Notes: generated by a model from the sequence alone, not told the origin. 64,000 bases of DNA from Myxococcales bacterium (GCA_019634415.1 JAHQVJ010000117.1:1-64000), one strand, 5' to 3'. Positions 1 to 9,253 are shown, counted from the stretch's first letter. Numbers and translations are program-made.

Positions 1-822
1 GGGCGTCGACAGGCGCGCCTCCACCTCACCCTCGGGTGTGGCCCACCGGGCGTGCACTGCGAGGTCGTCTACGGGAGCGGCCGAGAGCAGCCGAAAGCGA
101 CCCGACGCCCCCACGTCCTCGCGGCGCACACCCGCTGGACGCACCATCGCTGCCACCGCCGCATCGTCGGTGGCTCCCACACAGACGTCGCCGGCCTGTG
201 CCGTCGTGAACATCGGGGCCTTCTGCCTGGCAACCCCTGCCACCGAGCCCGCCACGTCGAGGTGGGCCGGCCCCACGTTGGTGATCACCCGCACGTCCGG
301 ACGCACCACGTCCACCAGCAGGGCCACCCCGTCTGGTCGCCCCAGCCCCACCTCCACCACCTGCGCCACCGCATCGGCGGGCGCATTCAGCAGCGTCAGC
401 GCCACTCCGGGCTCGGCGTTGGAGCTGCCGGGGTTCTCGTTCACCACACCCAGCGGCGAGAGCGCGAGCGCTGTCATCTGGCGCGTGGTCGTCTTGCCGC
501 AGCTGCCCGTGATCCCCACCACAGGTCCGGCGAAGCGCTCCCGTGCGAACCGGGCCATGTCGCGCAGCGCCCGCCAGGTGTCGTCCACGCACACCACACC
601 AGCGTCCGCCGCCACAGGACGCTCCACGATCACGCCCGCGGCGCCCTGCGCGACCACCTCACCCACGAAGGCGTGGTCGTCGAAGCCATCGCCCGCCAGC
701 GCCACGAACCAGCAGCCCGTCAGCGGCTTGCGGCGGTCCGCCTCGATCGGGCCAGGCGCCCCTGGCCAGATCAGGCGCCCCCCCGTGATGCGCGCGATCT
801 CGGCGTCGTCGAACACGTGCAT
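1..822 (-). CDS. murF: MurF, UDP-MurNAc-tripeptide--D-Ala-D-Ala ligase (3' end outside window)
   Basis: This cytoplasmic enzyme adds D-Ala-D-Ala to the UDP-MurNAc peptide, the last soluble step of peptidoglycan precursor synthesis. The frame is open from base 822 down to base 1 with no stop, giving about 274 residues of a family usually near 450-480, so the C-terminal part lies outside the window. The Mur-ligase P-loop GITGSCGKTTT is at residues 103-113. The region ITNVGPAHLD matches the family's TNIG.AHLE signature, and LLVDVVRP precedes it. The N-terminal FVALAGDGFDDHAFV matches the MurF uracil-binding domain. The start may be 822 (MHVFDDAEI) or an in-frame ATG at 840. The phosphorylase at 850 is divergent and almost touches this start. 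A long plus-strand frame also runs through here but is only codon shadow. Confidence 0.9.
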   Translation of the reverse strand, partial: MHVFDDAEIARITGGRLIWPGAPGPIEADRRKPLTGCWFVALAGDGFDDHAFVGEVVAQGAAGVIVERPVAADAGVVCVDDTWRALRDMARFARERFAGPVVGITGSCGKTTTRQMTALALSPLGVVNENPGSSNAEPGVALTLLNAPADAVAQVVEVGLGRPDGVALLVDVVRPDVRVITNVGPAHLDVAGSVAGVARQKAPMFTTAQAGDVCVGATDDAAVAAMVRPAGVRREDVGASGRFRLLSAAPVDDLAVHARWATPEGEVEARLSTP

Positions 823-849
823 GGCGGATGGCACTATCATCCCCGAACC

Positions 850-1677
850 GTGCGCACCGCTCACCACCTCGAGATCGAGCCGCAGGACCTGTCCGGAAAC
901 GGCGAGCTCGGCTGGTACACGCTGCTGCCCGGCTCCCGCTCCCGCGCCGAGCGAATCGCAGGCCGCCTCGGCCAAGTGACGCGCCACGACAACAGGCGCG
1001 GGCACACCGTGTTCGTGGGCCAGCTGCCCTCGGGGGTACGCGTCGCTGCCGTGCCCACCGGCATGGGCTGCCCCAGCGTGGACGTCGTGGTGAGCGAGCT
1101 ATTGGCCCTGGGCTGCCGCCGCTTCCTGCGAGTGGGGACCGCCGGCGCGCTGCAGCCCCACATCCGCATCGGCGACCTCGTGATCGCCTCGGGTGCGGTG
1201 CGCGACGAGGCCGCCTCGGACGCCTACAGCCCCCGCGAGCACCCCGCCGTGGCCGATCCCTGGATGCTGCAGGCACTGTGCACCGCGTCCAGCCGACTGG
1301 GTCGCACAGACCACACCCACATAGGCTTGCTGCACACCAAGGACTCCCTGTACGGACGAGAGTTCGCGCAGGGCCCCGACGCCGAGGCCAATCGCGCCTA
1401 CATGGAGCGCCTCACGCGCATGGGCGTGCTCGCCTCCGAGATGGAGGCAGCCCACCTGTTCGTGCTCGCCTCGGTCCTCGCCGGGCCTCCCACCGACCTC
1501 GGCTCACTCATGACGACGGCAGCTCCGCTGCGCGCCGGCGCGGTCTGTGCCGTGATCGGCACACCGGAGGAGGGCATCGCCTCCGCCGAGCACGAGGAGC
1601 ATGCCGAGGATCGGCTCATCGAGGTGGCCCTCGCCGGCCTCGACGCGTTGTGGGCCCTGGAGTCGGCACCGCCGTAG
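850..1677 (+). CDS. Nucleoside phosphorylase (uridine phosphorylase-like)
   Basis: The product is a 275-residue protein of the PNP/UDP fold, which cleaves a nucleoside with phosphate to give the free base and ribose-1-phosphate. The phosphate-binding start YTLLPGSRSRAERIA matches the family's LPGDPxR loop. It is followed by VPTGMGCPSVDVVVSEL and FLRVGTAGAL, equivalent to the usual GTGxGxPS and xGTCGxL motifs. The EMEAAHLF segment is the conserved ribose-binding Met-Glu. I chose GTG 850 because the LEIEPQDL lead-in begins there and the upstream DNA codes for MurF on the other strand. GTG 817 is an in-frame alternative. Substrate choice (uridine versus another nucleoside) cannot be read from the sequence. 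Confidence 0.8.
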   Translation: MRTAHHLEIEPQDLSGNGELGWYTLLPGSRSRAERIAGRLGQVTRHDNRRGHTVFVGQLPSGVRVAAVPTGMGCPSVDVVVSELLALGCRRFLRVGTAGALQPHIRIGDLVIASGAVRDEAASDAYSPREHPAVADPWMLQALCTASSRLGRTDHTHIGLLHTKDSLYGREFAQGPDAEANRAYMERLTRMGVLASEMEAAHLFVLASVLAGPPTDLGSLMTTAAPLRAGAVCAVIGTPEEGIASAEHEEHAEDRLIEVALAGLDALWALESAPP

Positions 1678-1746
1678 CCACGGGGCGCGCACGAAACGGA
1701 GCGCACGCAGCAGTTGCCTTGCGCCAAACCGATGGGAGACGACAGC

Positions 1747-4377
1747 ATGTGGATCGTGTGGGCAGTTCCGACGTTCGCGGGCATTCCTCCGCTCCCTCCC
1801 AGCCCCCTCGACTTCCGGCCCCCCACCGTCGAGACCAAGGAGCTCTGCTTTCCCTCGGGTCTCCGGCTACAGCTCGCCCGCCTCGACACCGGCGGAGCCA
1901 TCGCCCTCACCTCGGTCCTGGAGACCGAACGCCCCAGCGCAGACCCACCGGGCACACAGCGCCTGGTGCAGCACCTGTCCCTCTTCGGGGCCCGTGCCCC
2001 CGAGGGCGGCTCCTGGCTCGACCGCCTCGCGGGCGTCCAGCTCGACGGCTTCACCCATCCCGACGCCACCGTCACCGTGACCATCGGCGGCGCCGACGAT
2101 CTCGACCGCCTTCTGGCCGTGGAGGCCTCTCGCCTGGCCTCGCCGCTTCGGGGCGTGACCCCCGCCGACGTCCAGCACGAGTGGAGCGCCATCGCGAGCG
2201 AGGGTGCGCTGTCGGATCATGGAGACGGCTCGGTCCTGCGCGCCCTCAGACAGCAGCTGTACGCTCCCTCCCACCCCTACCTCCAGTCGGAGGACAGCGT
2301 AGACGTGCCCCCGAGCCTGGAAGACCTCCAGCAGTGGACCGCACGGCAATACCGCACCGAGCAGCTCACGCTGCGAATCGAAGGCGATCTGGCCACCCTC
2401 GACGGCACGTTCTGGTCCGAGCGCATGACGTCGGCCTTCGGCCCCGACATCCTGACGGGAACCAGCACACACTGCGACGTGTCGCCCCCCGCGACCCAGC
2501 TCGGCCCTCCCCGCTCCACCGATCCGGTGGAGCTGCACGCCCGCGTCCCCCACCGCACGCTGGTGGTGGGATGGAGCCTGCCACCCGCGCACGCCGAGAA
2601 CCTGGACTGGATGCAGCAGGTCACCGACCTCCTCAACGCCTACGACGACCGATGCTCCCTGAGACCTGGCCGGCACACCACCGAGCTCGTCTGTCGCACG
2701 CAGGTCCACGCCGATGACGACGAGCACCTCGTGAGGTCGCTCATGGGCCTACGAAACGGCCCTGCGGGGACCCTGAACGCCGCCGGACCCGTGTTCTTCG
2801 GCAGCTTCGTCAGGGACGCTTCGGCGTTCACGAACTCCCTGTTCGCCACGGACCCATTCGGACCCCGCAGCCTGGCTCAGCGGGCGCTGTGGGGCCACTT
2901 CACCGGGCAGCTCGACCTGGTGGGGCGGGTGACCGTGCTGGGCCGCTCTCCTCTCGAGGATGACCGAGCCCAGGTGGAGCGCTGGCTGGGCCCCGAGCGG
3001 GCTGCGGTCGTGCTCGTGATCCCGGAGATGGCCCGTGGAAGCACGCCCCACCCCCTGCCCAGCCATCCGTCCTTCGATACCCCTGCTCCGGAGCATCGCT
3101 GGGCCCCCGGCACCTTGGAGCCTTCTCGGCTGTCCAAGAGCGTACTCGACAACGGGATCGAGACCTGGGTCCTCGGCACCACCACCTCCCCAGGAGCCAC
3201 GACCAGCCTGGTCTTCCCGCGGGGAGCCAACCGAGAGGCCACGCCCGCCGCCCACGAGGTCCTCCGTCGACTGGCAAGCCTCGCGCTACCCCGCGGAGGC
3301 GGCGTCGCCATGATCGAGATGGGCGTGCGCGCGGACAAGACCTTGGGGCGCCGCACCACCCGCGTCGAGAGCAGGGGTGCCGCGAACGCCTTGGCCCACA
3401 TGCTCTGGAGGAGCCGCGCAGGCCTCGAGGGCCTCGAGATGGATTTCTCGGGCCGCCAGAACGCCCTCGACTTCAGCGCCAGCTCCATGCACCGCGACTT
3501 CGAGGGCATCGTGGGCAGCGTCCGCCGACGACACCTGCTCGGAAGCCATCCTTGGGGCCGTCCGTGGTGGGAGACGTCCATCGCGGCACGGCAAGCACCC
3601 TCCGGGAAGGTGTGGCGCTGGGCCCGGAGTGTGTTCCACCCGCAGGACGCCCGACTCGTCATCGTCGGCAACGTGACCCCCGACGTGGTGTCGAAGCAAA
3701 CGGATCGCTACCTGTCGGGCTACCGCAGCAAGAAGCCCCCCGTGGTTCCCCAGGCGCCCCCCCTTTTCTCGCCACCAGCCCGCCAGATCCTGGCCATCGA
3801 CCGCCCCGGGCCCCTCACCGACGTGCACGTGGAGTGTCGGCTCCCGGGTCGCACCTCCGCCACCGACGCCGCCCTCGACGTCCTCGAGGACCTGCTACAG
3901 CGAGGAGCCTGGCGCACCTTCCGGGCGTCGGCCGCCGCTCGGGAGGTCGTCCGACTCGAGGACGAGGACGATGCACTGTCCCTGCTGTCCTTGTCCATCT
4001 CGGTGCACCCCTCCCAGGCCGAGCAGACCGTGTCCCTGATGCTCGAGCTGCTGGCAGCAGTGCGAGAAGGCTTGCCCGACGACCTCGTGCAGACCGCTCG
4101 ACAGCACACCGCAGGCGCCTGGGGACGTCAGTGGACGTCGGTGGGCTCCGCCACCGCAGCCCTGGTTCGCGCCGCCGAGTCCAGCCTCACCGCCGACGAG
4201 GTGCTCGCCTGGCCAGAGCGCCTCGCCACGGTCGACGCGACGGCCCTCGCGACCCTGCTCGAGGACTGCGTGGGCCACGAGTCGGTCACCGTCGTGGGGC
4301 CCGATCCCTCTGGTGCCGGATGGACCCCCTTCGACGCACAGGCGCTGGCCGACGACGTGGAGAACCGGCTGCAGTGA
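1747..4377 (+). CDS. M16 peptidase-like protein without the zinc motif (pseudopeptidase)
   Basis: The protein of 876 residues has the layout of two M16 (pitrilysin) halves, residues about 25-430 and 450-870. Typical M16 elements are present: LPNG-like lead-ins (FPSGLRLQLARL, VLDNGIETWVLG), RLVIVGNVTPD in the second half, and SLMLELLAAVREGLPDD. The zinc/catalytic motif HxxEH of active members is replaced by RLVQH at residues 72-76, so the first His is Arg and the Glu is Gln. Hydrolysis is therefore unlikely, and the role may be as a non-catalytic M16 partner or scaffold. The start at ATG 1747 is preceded by gggag; an in-frame TTG lies upstream at 1714. The N-terminus is hydrophobic and Pro-rich but not a clear signal peptide. 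No active M16 partner gene lies next to it. Confidence 0.72.
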   Translation: MWIVWAVPTFAGIPPLPPSPLDFRPPTVETKELCFPSGLRLQLARLDTGGAIALTSVLETERPSADPPGTQRLVQHLSLFGARAPEGGSWLDRLAGVQLDGFTHPDATVTVTIGGADDLDRLLAVEASRLASPLRGVTPADVQHEWSAIASEGALSDHGDGSVLRALRQQLYAPSHPYLQSEDSVDVPPSLEDLQQWTARQYRTEQLTLRIEGDLATLDGTFWSERMTSAFGPDILTGTSTHCDVSPPATQLGPPRSTDPVELHARVPHRTLVVGWSLPPAHAENLDWMQQVTDLLNAYDDRCSLRPGRHTTELVCRTQVHADDDEHLVRSLMGLRNGPAGTLNAAGPVFFGSFVRDASAFTNSLFATDPFGPRSLAQRALWGHFTGQLDLVGRVTVLGRSPLEDDRAQVERWLGPERAAVVLVIPEMARGSTPHPLPSHPSFDTPAPEHRWAPGTLEPSRLSKSVLDNGIETWVLGTTTSPGATTSLVFPRGANREATPAAHEVLRRLASLALPRGGGVAMIEMGVRADKTLGRRTTRVESRGAANALAHMLWRSRAGLEGLEMDFSGRQNALDFSASSMHRDFEGIVGSVRRRHLLGSHPWGRPWWETSIAARQAPSGKVWRWARSVFHPQDARLVIVGNVTPDVVSKQTDRYLSGYRSKKPPVVPQAPPLFSPPARQILAIDRPGPLTDVHVECRLPGRTSATDAALDVLEDLLQRGAWRTFRASAAAREVVRLEDEDDALSLLSLSISVHPSQAEQTVSLMLELLAAVREGLPDDLVQTARQHTAGAWGRQWTSVGSATAALVRAAESSLTADEVLAWPERLATVDATALATLLEDCVGHESVTVVGPDPSGAGWTPFDAQALADDVENRLQ

Positions 4378-4585
4378 GCCTGATGCGACGAGCCAGCACG
4401 AACGGCTCCAGAAATTCTGGCTCGCAGACGATTTCGTAACATACGGTTTCTTTGCACGAACCCGCCCTCCGGTCAGCTAGTCGTGCAGCCCCCACCTAGC
4501 ATTTGCTCTGCTCACCTGTGCGCGAGTTGCACATGTGGTGCGACATTTGCCTGTATGGGATTTTGTCCAGATATTGGAGGACACA

Positions 4586-5990
4586 GTGACTCGATGGATC
4601 GGTTTGTTGGCCGTTGCCGCATGCTCCGGCGACGCCGCCACCGACATGGGTGGAGACCCCACCGATGGTCAGACACCAAGCGGCGAGGAGGATTGCGTTC
4701 AGGACACGTGGTTCGTGGATGCGGATCAAGATGGATTCGGCGCGGGCGACGCGGTCACCGACTGCGCAGATCTCAGGCCGCCGATCTCGTCGAACGTCGA
4801 CGGTGACTGTGACGACTCGGATCCGGCACGGAACCCCGATGCGACGGAGGTCTGCAACGAGATCGACGATGACTGCGACGACGCGATCGACGATGCCGAC
4901 GACGACGTGGACGTGACCGGAGAGGACGTGTTCTACCGAGACGCCGACGAGGACGGATTCGGAGACGCCGCGGTGACGCGAATGGCCTGCATGCTCCCCG
5001 ACGGGTTCGTACTGAACGCCGACGACTGCGACGACAGCGCCCCTGGCACCAACCCCGACGCCGTGGAGACGTGCTTCGACGAGACGGACGTGAACTGCGA
5101 CGGCGAGGACCCAGCCGACGACGCAGACGCAGACGGCGTGCTGGCCTGTGAGGACTGCGACGAGTCCGACAAGACCGTGGGTCTGCCCTCGCTTCGCTGG
5201 TTCGACGAGGACGGGGACGGCTACGGAGACGTGACGATCCAGGTGCTGTCTTGCATCGATCTGAAGGGCTGGGTGAGCAACCCCGACGACTGCGTGCCCA
5301 CCAACAAGGCCATCAACCCAGGCGCCACCGAGGTCTGCAACGAGATCGACGACGACTGCGACAACGACATCGACGATGCGGACGACAGCATCGATCCGAA
5401 GACCCAGGTGGTCTACTACCGCGACCGCGACGGAGACGGCTTCGGCAATGCCAACTCCTCGGTCTCCCGCTGCGTTCAGCCCTCCGACCACGTGCTCGAC
5501 GACACCGACTGCGACGATACCTCGTCCAAGATCGGAGACCCCACGCCGTGGTGGCCCGACACCGACGGCGACGGATACGGCGACGGCGACGTGGATGCCG
5601 TGAACGCCTGCGACGCCCCCATCGACACGGTGGGCAACGACAGCGACTGCAACGACGGTGACGGCGGCATCAACCCCGACACCGAGTGGTTCCAGGACGA
5701 CGACGGCGACGGGTACGGCGACCCCGAGTTCAGCCGCATCCAGTGTGAGCAGCCGCCCTCCTACGTGCTCGACGACACCGACTGCGACGACACCGACGAG
5801 CTGGTGAACCCAGACACGGAGTGGTTCGAGGACGCCGACGACGACGGCTTCGGCAACGCCAGCGTGTCCGTGGTGCAGTGCGCCGATCCCGGCGCGAGCG
5901 TGCTCGACGACACCGACTGCGACGACACCACGCACCTGGTGTACCCCACCCGCTTCGACTTCGACGACGACATCGACAACAACTGCGACG
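4586..5990 (+). repeat. Degenerate tandem coding repeats in the MopE-type protein
   Basis: Units of roughly 55-70 codons recur, each with an Asp/Gly calcium-like loop and a CDD or CDDD Cys cluster. Some copies are nearly identical at DNA level. The block around gtctgcaacgagatcgacga occurs near 4851 and 5333, and ctcgacgacaccgactgcga occurs near 5499, 5769 and 5909. The boundaries are approximate. Confidence 0.7.
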
Positions 5991-6337
5991 GCTCCGTCGA
6001 CGAGGACGTGGGCTCGGAGACGGTCACCTGGGACGGAGACGTCCAGGCGATCATGGACACCCACTGCATCTCCTGTCACGGCGACAAGGTGGCGGATGCG
6101 GGACTCGACCTCGAAGCCGGCTACGTCAACGTGTTCTCGGTGGTCTCGAGCCAGCTGGCCACCATGGATCTGGTGACCCCGGGCGACGCAGGCAACAGCT
6201 ACCTGTGGCGCAAGGTGGAGGGCACCCACCTCGACGTGAGCGGCTCCGGCGACATCATGCCGCCCAAGGGCGGGCTGTCCGATCAAGAGCTGCTGGACCT
6301 CGAGCAGTGGATCTTCGAGGGCGCTGCCCAGAACTGA
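4586..6337 (+). CDS. MopE-repeat lipoprotein with C-terminal c-type haem domain
   Basis: This predicted lipoprotein has 583 residues; LLAVAAC is the lipobox, with the Cys close to the N-terminus. Residues about 25-480 are tandem Asp/Cys-rich units of the form DxDGDGxGD ... DCDD ... NP.A.E.CNEIDDDCD, the putative metal-binding motif found in MopE-type proteins. The last 100 residues carry HCISCH, a CxxCH haem-attachment site, followed by a distal Met in IMPPKGGLSDQEL, as in single-haem cytochromes of planctomycete and myxobacterial surface proteins. Start GTG 4586 is favoured by ggagg at 4576-4580 and by the lipobox. A surface metal-binding and electron-transfer role is inference. Near-identical DNA blocks inside the gene could drive repeat-number change. 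Confidence 0.8.
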   Translation: MTRWIGLLAVAACSGDAATDMGGDPTDGQTPSGEEDCVQDTWFVDADQDGFGAGDAVTDCADLRPPISSNVDGDCDDSDPARNPDATEVCNEIDDDCDDAIDDADDDVDVTGEDVFYRDADEDGFGDAAVTRMACMLPDGFVLNADDCDDSAPGTNPDAVETCFDETDVNCDGEDPADDADADGVLACEDCDESDKTVGLPSLRWFDEDGDGYGDVTIQVLSCIDLKGWVSNPDDCVPTNKAINPGATEVCNEIDDDCDNDIDDADDSIDPKTQVVYYRDRDGDGFGNANSSVSRCVQPSDHVLDDTDCDDTSSKIGDPTPWWPDTDGDGYGDGDVDAVNACDAPIDTVGNDSDCNDGDGGINPDTEWFQDDDGDGYGDPEFSRIQCEQPPSYVLDDTDCDDTDELVNPDTEWFEDADDDGFGNASVSVVQCADPGASVLDDTDCDDTTHLVYPTRFDFDDDIDNNCDGSVDEDVGSETVTWDGDVQAIMDTHCISCHGDKVADAGLDLEAGYVNVFSVVSSQLATMDLVTPGDAGNSYLWRKVEGTHLDVSGSGDIMPPKGGLSDQELLDLEQWIFEGAAQN

Positions 6338-6370
6338 TCGAGCGAGGCGTGACGTCGTGTGCCACGAAGC

Positions 6371-6395
6371 TCACCCCACGGCTCTCATGGGGTGA
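6371..6395. terminator. Hairpin between the MopE-haem gene and the vWA gene
   Basis: A perfect 8-bp inverted repeat (tcacccca / tggggtga) with a 9-base loop lies 34 bases after the stop at 6337 and 20 bases before the next start. No T-run follows, so it may be an intrinsic-like terminator without a U-tract or an intercistronic stabiliser. Confidence 0.4.
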
Positions 6396-6414
6396 ACCGT
6401 GCCCGGAGTCACGC

Positions 6415-7452
6415 GTGCACCCGTCTCGCCTCGCCATGGCCCTCTTGCTCTGTGGCTGCGCCTCGGAGCGAAACGTCCGCGGTCAGCTGACCGATCCCGC
6501 CACCGGGGGAGCCCCCGAGCTGCCCAACCCCGTCCAGGTGGACACCCTGCTGCAGGCCTCTCCGCCCGTGGTGGACGTGCAGTGGGTCATCGACAACAGC
6601 TGCTCCATGTCCTGCATCGTGGGCTGCCACGGCACCGTCGCCGACAACGTCACCGGCAACTTCCATCGCTTCGTGAGGCACTTCGAGGACTCGGGAATCG
6701 ACTACCACATCGGGGTGCTCACCACCGACATGGCCGCCGGCACGGAGCAGGGCATGCTGCAGCCCGGCCTCGACGGCGCCCGCTGGATCGACTCGGAGAC
6801 CTTCGATCCCGTGGGCTCCTTCACCCGCATGGCCTCCCGGGGAACCAGTGGCTCGGGTCACGAGCAAGGGCTCGACGCCGTGCACGCCGCCCACGAAGTC
6901 CACGGCGACGCACTCAACGCAGGCTTCCATCGGTCCGGATCCGCGCTGCACACCATCGTGCTGTCCGACGAGGACGACCGCTCCACCTCCTCCGTACCCG
7001 AGTTCGCGCAGTGGTACGCCCAGCTCCGAAGTCCCGAGCTGCGAAGCTTCAACGCCATCATCTGCGATCAGTCCACCGGTGAGGTGTGCCAGACCCACGC
7101 CATCGGCCACCGCTATCGGCAGGTGGTCCACGAGGTGGGTGGGCAGGTCTTCCACATCCTGGACGGGCGCTGGGATCAGCTGCTGGACGCCCTAGGGGCC
7201 GAGTGGGCCGGCGTGAGCACCGAGTACTTCCTAAGCCAGCTGCCCGTGCTACCCACGCTGACCGTGGAGGTCACCGACGGCCAGACCGGCGAGACGCAGC
7301 AGCTGCTTCCCGTGCCCCCGTTCGGCGTCGAGGCTGGCTACGTCTACGTCGAAGAGCGCAACAGCGTGCAGCTCGTGCACCTCGTGCCCTCGCCCCGATC
7401 CGTCGTGCGCCTGAGCTACGAGCCGAGATCCGCCGCCGTTTCCGAGAACTGA
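6415..7452 (+). CDS. vWA-domain lipoprotein
   Basis: The product has 345 residues with an N-terminal MALLLCGC lipoprotein-type signal. The vWA domain covers about residues 45-270. The metal-ion-dependent adhesion site keeps the DxSxS pattern in IDNSCSMS (D, S and S present), with a Cys inside it and paired cysteines nearby (SCIVGCHG) that may form a disulphide. Later segments HTIVLSDEDDRS and FNAIICDQ fit strands of the fold. Secreted myxobacterial vWA proteins of this kind are common and mostly unstudied. GTG 6415 has cggag upstream; ATG 6436 would truncate the signal. Location is inferred to be the periplasm or cell surface. Confidence 0.75.
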   Translation: MHPSRLAMALLLCGCASERNVRGQLTDPATGGAPELPNPVQVDTLLQASPPVVDVQWVIDNSCSMSCIVGCHGTVADNVTGNFHRFVRHFEDSGIDYHIGVLTTDMAAGTEQGMLQPGLDGARWIDSETFDPVGSFTRMASRGTSGSGHEQGLDAVHAAHEVHGDALNAGFHRSGSALHTIVLSDEDDRSTSSVPEFAQWYAQLRSPELRSFNAIICDQSTGEVCQTHAIGHRYRQVVHEVGGQVFHILDGRWDQLLDALGAEWAGVSTEYFLSQLPVLPTLTVEVTDGQTGETQQLLPVPPFGVEAGYVYVEERNSVQLVHLVPSPRSVVRLSYEPRSAAVSEN

Positions 7453-7548
7453 AGCCGACGATGCCACGGCGTCACCGAGCCGTTGACGAAAACCGACATC
7501 AGTGTCGCATCGATTCCATACCCCTGGCCTGTGCCAACGGGAGGACCC

Positions 7549-8445
7549 TTGCACACGCTCATGACAATCGGAATCGCAGCGATCACCACCCCCGCGTTCG
7601 CCCAGGATGGCGACATCGTCGCTGTGGCTTCCGCCAACGAAGACTTCGAGACCCTGGTGGCAGCCGTGCAGGCTGCCGAGCTGGTGGAGACCCTACAGGG
7701 CGAAGGCCCCTTCACGGTGTTCGCCCCCAACGACGCCGCCTTCGAGGCGCTCGACGAAGGTGTGGTGGAGGGGCTGCTGAAGCCCGAGGCCAAGGCGGAT
7801 CTCACCGCCGTGCTGACCTACCACGTCGTGTCGGGCAAGATCCTGGCCGCTGACGTCGCGGCCGGCTCCGTCGAGACCGTCCAAGGCGACACCCTCGACA
7901 TCACCGTCGGGGAGGACGGCACCGTGATGGTGGACGGCGCGAAGGTGGTGGCCACCGACGTGATGGCCACCAATGGCGTGATCCACGTCATCGACGCAGT
8001 CGTCATGCCCACCGTCGAGGAGCCCCCGCCCCCCGAGCCCGATCCCACGCTGGTGTCGGTGGCAGCCGGCAACCCCGACTTCTCCACCCTGGTCTCGGCC
8101 ATCGAGGCCGCTGGCCTGGTGGACACCCTGTCGGGCGAGGGCCCCTTCACCGTGTTCGCGCCCACCAACGACGCCTTCGCCAAGGTGGATCCGGACGCGC
8201 TCGCCGACCTGCTGAAGCCGGAGAACAAGGACCAGCTCGTGGCCGTGCTGACCTACCACGTGCTCCCGGGCAAGGTCATGGCCGCAGACGTCTCCTCGGG
8301 CAAGGTGGCCACCGCCCAGGGCGACACGGTGAAGATCAAGGCCAAGAAGGGCACCGTTCGCGTGAACAAGGCCACCGTCACCGCGACCGACATCGAGGCG
8401 CCCAACGGTGTGATCCACGTGATCGACACCGTGCTCATGCCCTAG
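7549..8445 (+). CDS. Secreted protein with two fasciclin (FAS1) domains
   Basis: The protein of 298 residues has a signal peptide ending TTPAFAQD, then two FAS1 domains at about residues 20-160 and 175-298. Both carry the hallmark GPFTVFAPND/TNDAF box and the C-terminal NGVIHVID(A/T)V motif. They are joined by a Pro/Glu linker VEEPPPPEPD. FAS1 domains act in adhesion to surfaces or matrix, so an extracellular adhesive role is likely. TTG 7549 is preferred because gggagga lies just upstream; ATG 7561 in the same frame is possible. The two domains are similar enough in DNA (for example acctaccacgtgct and acctaccacgtcgt) to suggest internal duplication. Confidence 0.88.
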   Translation: MHTLMTIGIAAITTPAFAQDGDIVAVASANEDFETLVAAVQAAELVETLQGEGPFTVFAPNDAAFEALDEGVVEGLLKPEAKADLTAVLTYHVVSGKILAADVAAGSVETVQGDTLDITVGEDGTVMVDGAKVVATDVMATNGVIHVIDAVVMPTVEEPPPPEPDPTLVSVAAGNPDFSTLVSAIEAAGLVDTLSGEGPFTVFAPTNDAFAKVDPDALADLLKPENKDQLVAVLTYHVLPGKVMAADVSSGKVATAQGDTVKIKAKKGTVRVNKATVTATDIEAPNGVIHVIDTVLMP

Positions 8446-8473
8446 AGCGGGGCGCTAGCGTGGCGGGGCGCGC

Positions 8474-9166
8474 TCACCAGGGGATGTCCGATCCGTCCCA
8501 GGCGATGAAGCGCCCCGTGTCCGCGCCCGTCAGCGCGTCCACGATGGACAGCAGCTGCTCGGCGGCGCGCTCCACCGGAAACACATTGGGAGCACGCCGC
8601 CGAAACGGCGCCGACAGATCGGTGGCGACCGTGCCCGGGTGCAGCGCCACCACCGCGATGCCAGGGGAGCGACGTGCCAGCTCCACCGACAGGCACTTCA
8701 CGAACATGTTCAGCGCTGCCTTCGAGGCCCGGTAGCCGTACCAGCCCCCCAGGCCGTTGTCGCCGATGCTGCCCACCCGAGCAGACAGGCAGGCCAGCAC
8801 CCCGCTCGGCGCCAGCCGAGGCGCCAGGTGCTTGGCCACCAGGGCCGGTCCCGTGGCGTTGACCGCGAACAGCCGCGCCAGGTGGTCGGGATCGAGGTGG
8901 CCCAGTCGTTTCTCCGGCTGCAGCGCTCCGTCGTGCAGCAGGCCCGATGCGTTCACCACCAGGTCCAGCGGAGCGTCGACGGCAGCCGCCGCCGCCTCGA
9001 TGGATCCTTCGTCCTCCACGTCCAGCACCAGCCGGCGCACACCCAGCAGGTCGATGTGGTCCACATGACGCGCCGTGGCCCACACCTCGTCGCCCCGCGC
9101 ATGACACTGCTCGGCGAGGGCACGACCGATGCCGCGGCTCGCTCCTTGGATCAGCACCCGCCCCAT
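8474..9166 (-). CDS. Short-chain dehydrogenase/reductase (C-factor-like size)
   Basis: This is a 230-residue classical SDR that uses NAD(P)H to oxidise or reduce a small carbonyl or alcohol substrate. The cofactor loop is GASRGIG at residues 8-14. The catalytic Tyr and Lys are in YGYRASKAA, and PGTVATDL follows the active site. The usual NAG motif reads NASG, and the active-site Ser is in CLSARVG. The start ATG 9166 has gggag 7 bases upstream. Its 3' end faces the FAS1 gene, leaving 28 bases. The size and SDR type resemble CsgA/C-factor relatives of myxobacteria, but a signalling role cannot be claimed from the sequence. Confidence 0.85.
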   Translation of the reverse strand: MGRVLIQGASRGIGRALAEQCHARGDEVWATARHVDHIDLLGVRRLVLDVEDEGSIEAAAAAVDAPLDLVVNASGLLHDGALQPEKRLGHLDPDHLARLFAVNATGPALVAKHLAPRLAPSGVLACLSARVGSIGDNGLGGWYGYRASKAALNMFVKCLSVELARRSPGIAVVALHPGTVATDLSAPFRRRAPNVFPVERAAEQLLSIVDALTGADTGRFIAWDGSDIPW

Positions 9167-9253
9167 TCGCTCACTCCCGCGGCCACGGGGTCCTCGCAGA
9201 TGCATCGGCCGTATCGATCTGGTCGCGGTAGTGTCGCCCTTCTCGGAGGTGCC

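Noticed and set aside
52-816. Plus-strand extension of the phosphorylase frame over murF
   Set aside because: The sequence is Arg/His-rich and opposite a clear Mur ligase; phosphorylase similarity starts only near 850.
4496-6286. Long antisense frame opposite the MopE-haem gene
   Set aside because: Val/His-rich mirror of Asp codons (gac/gtc); no ribosome site or family motif.
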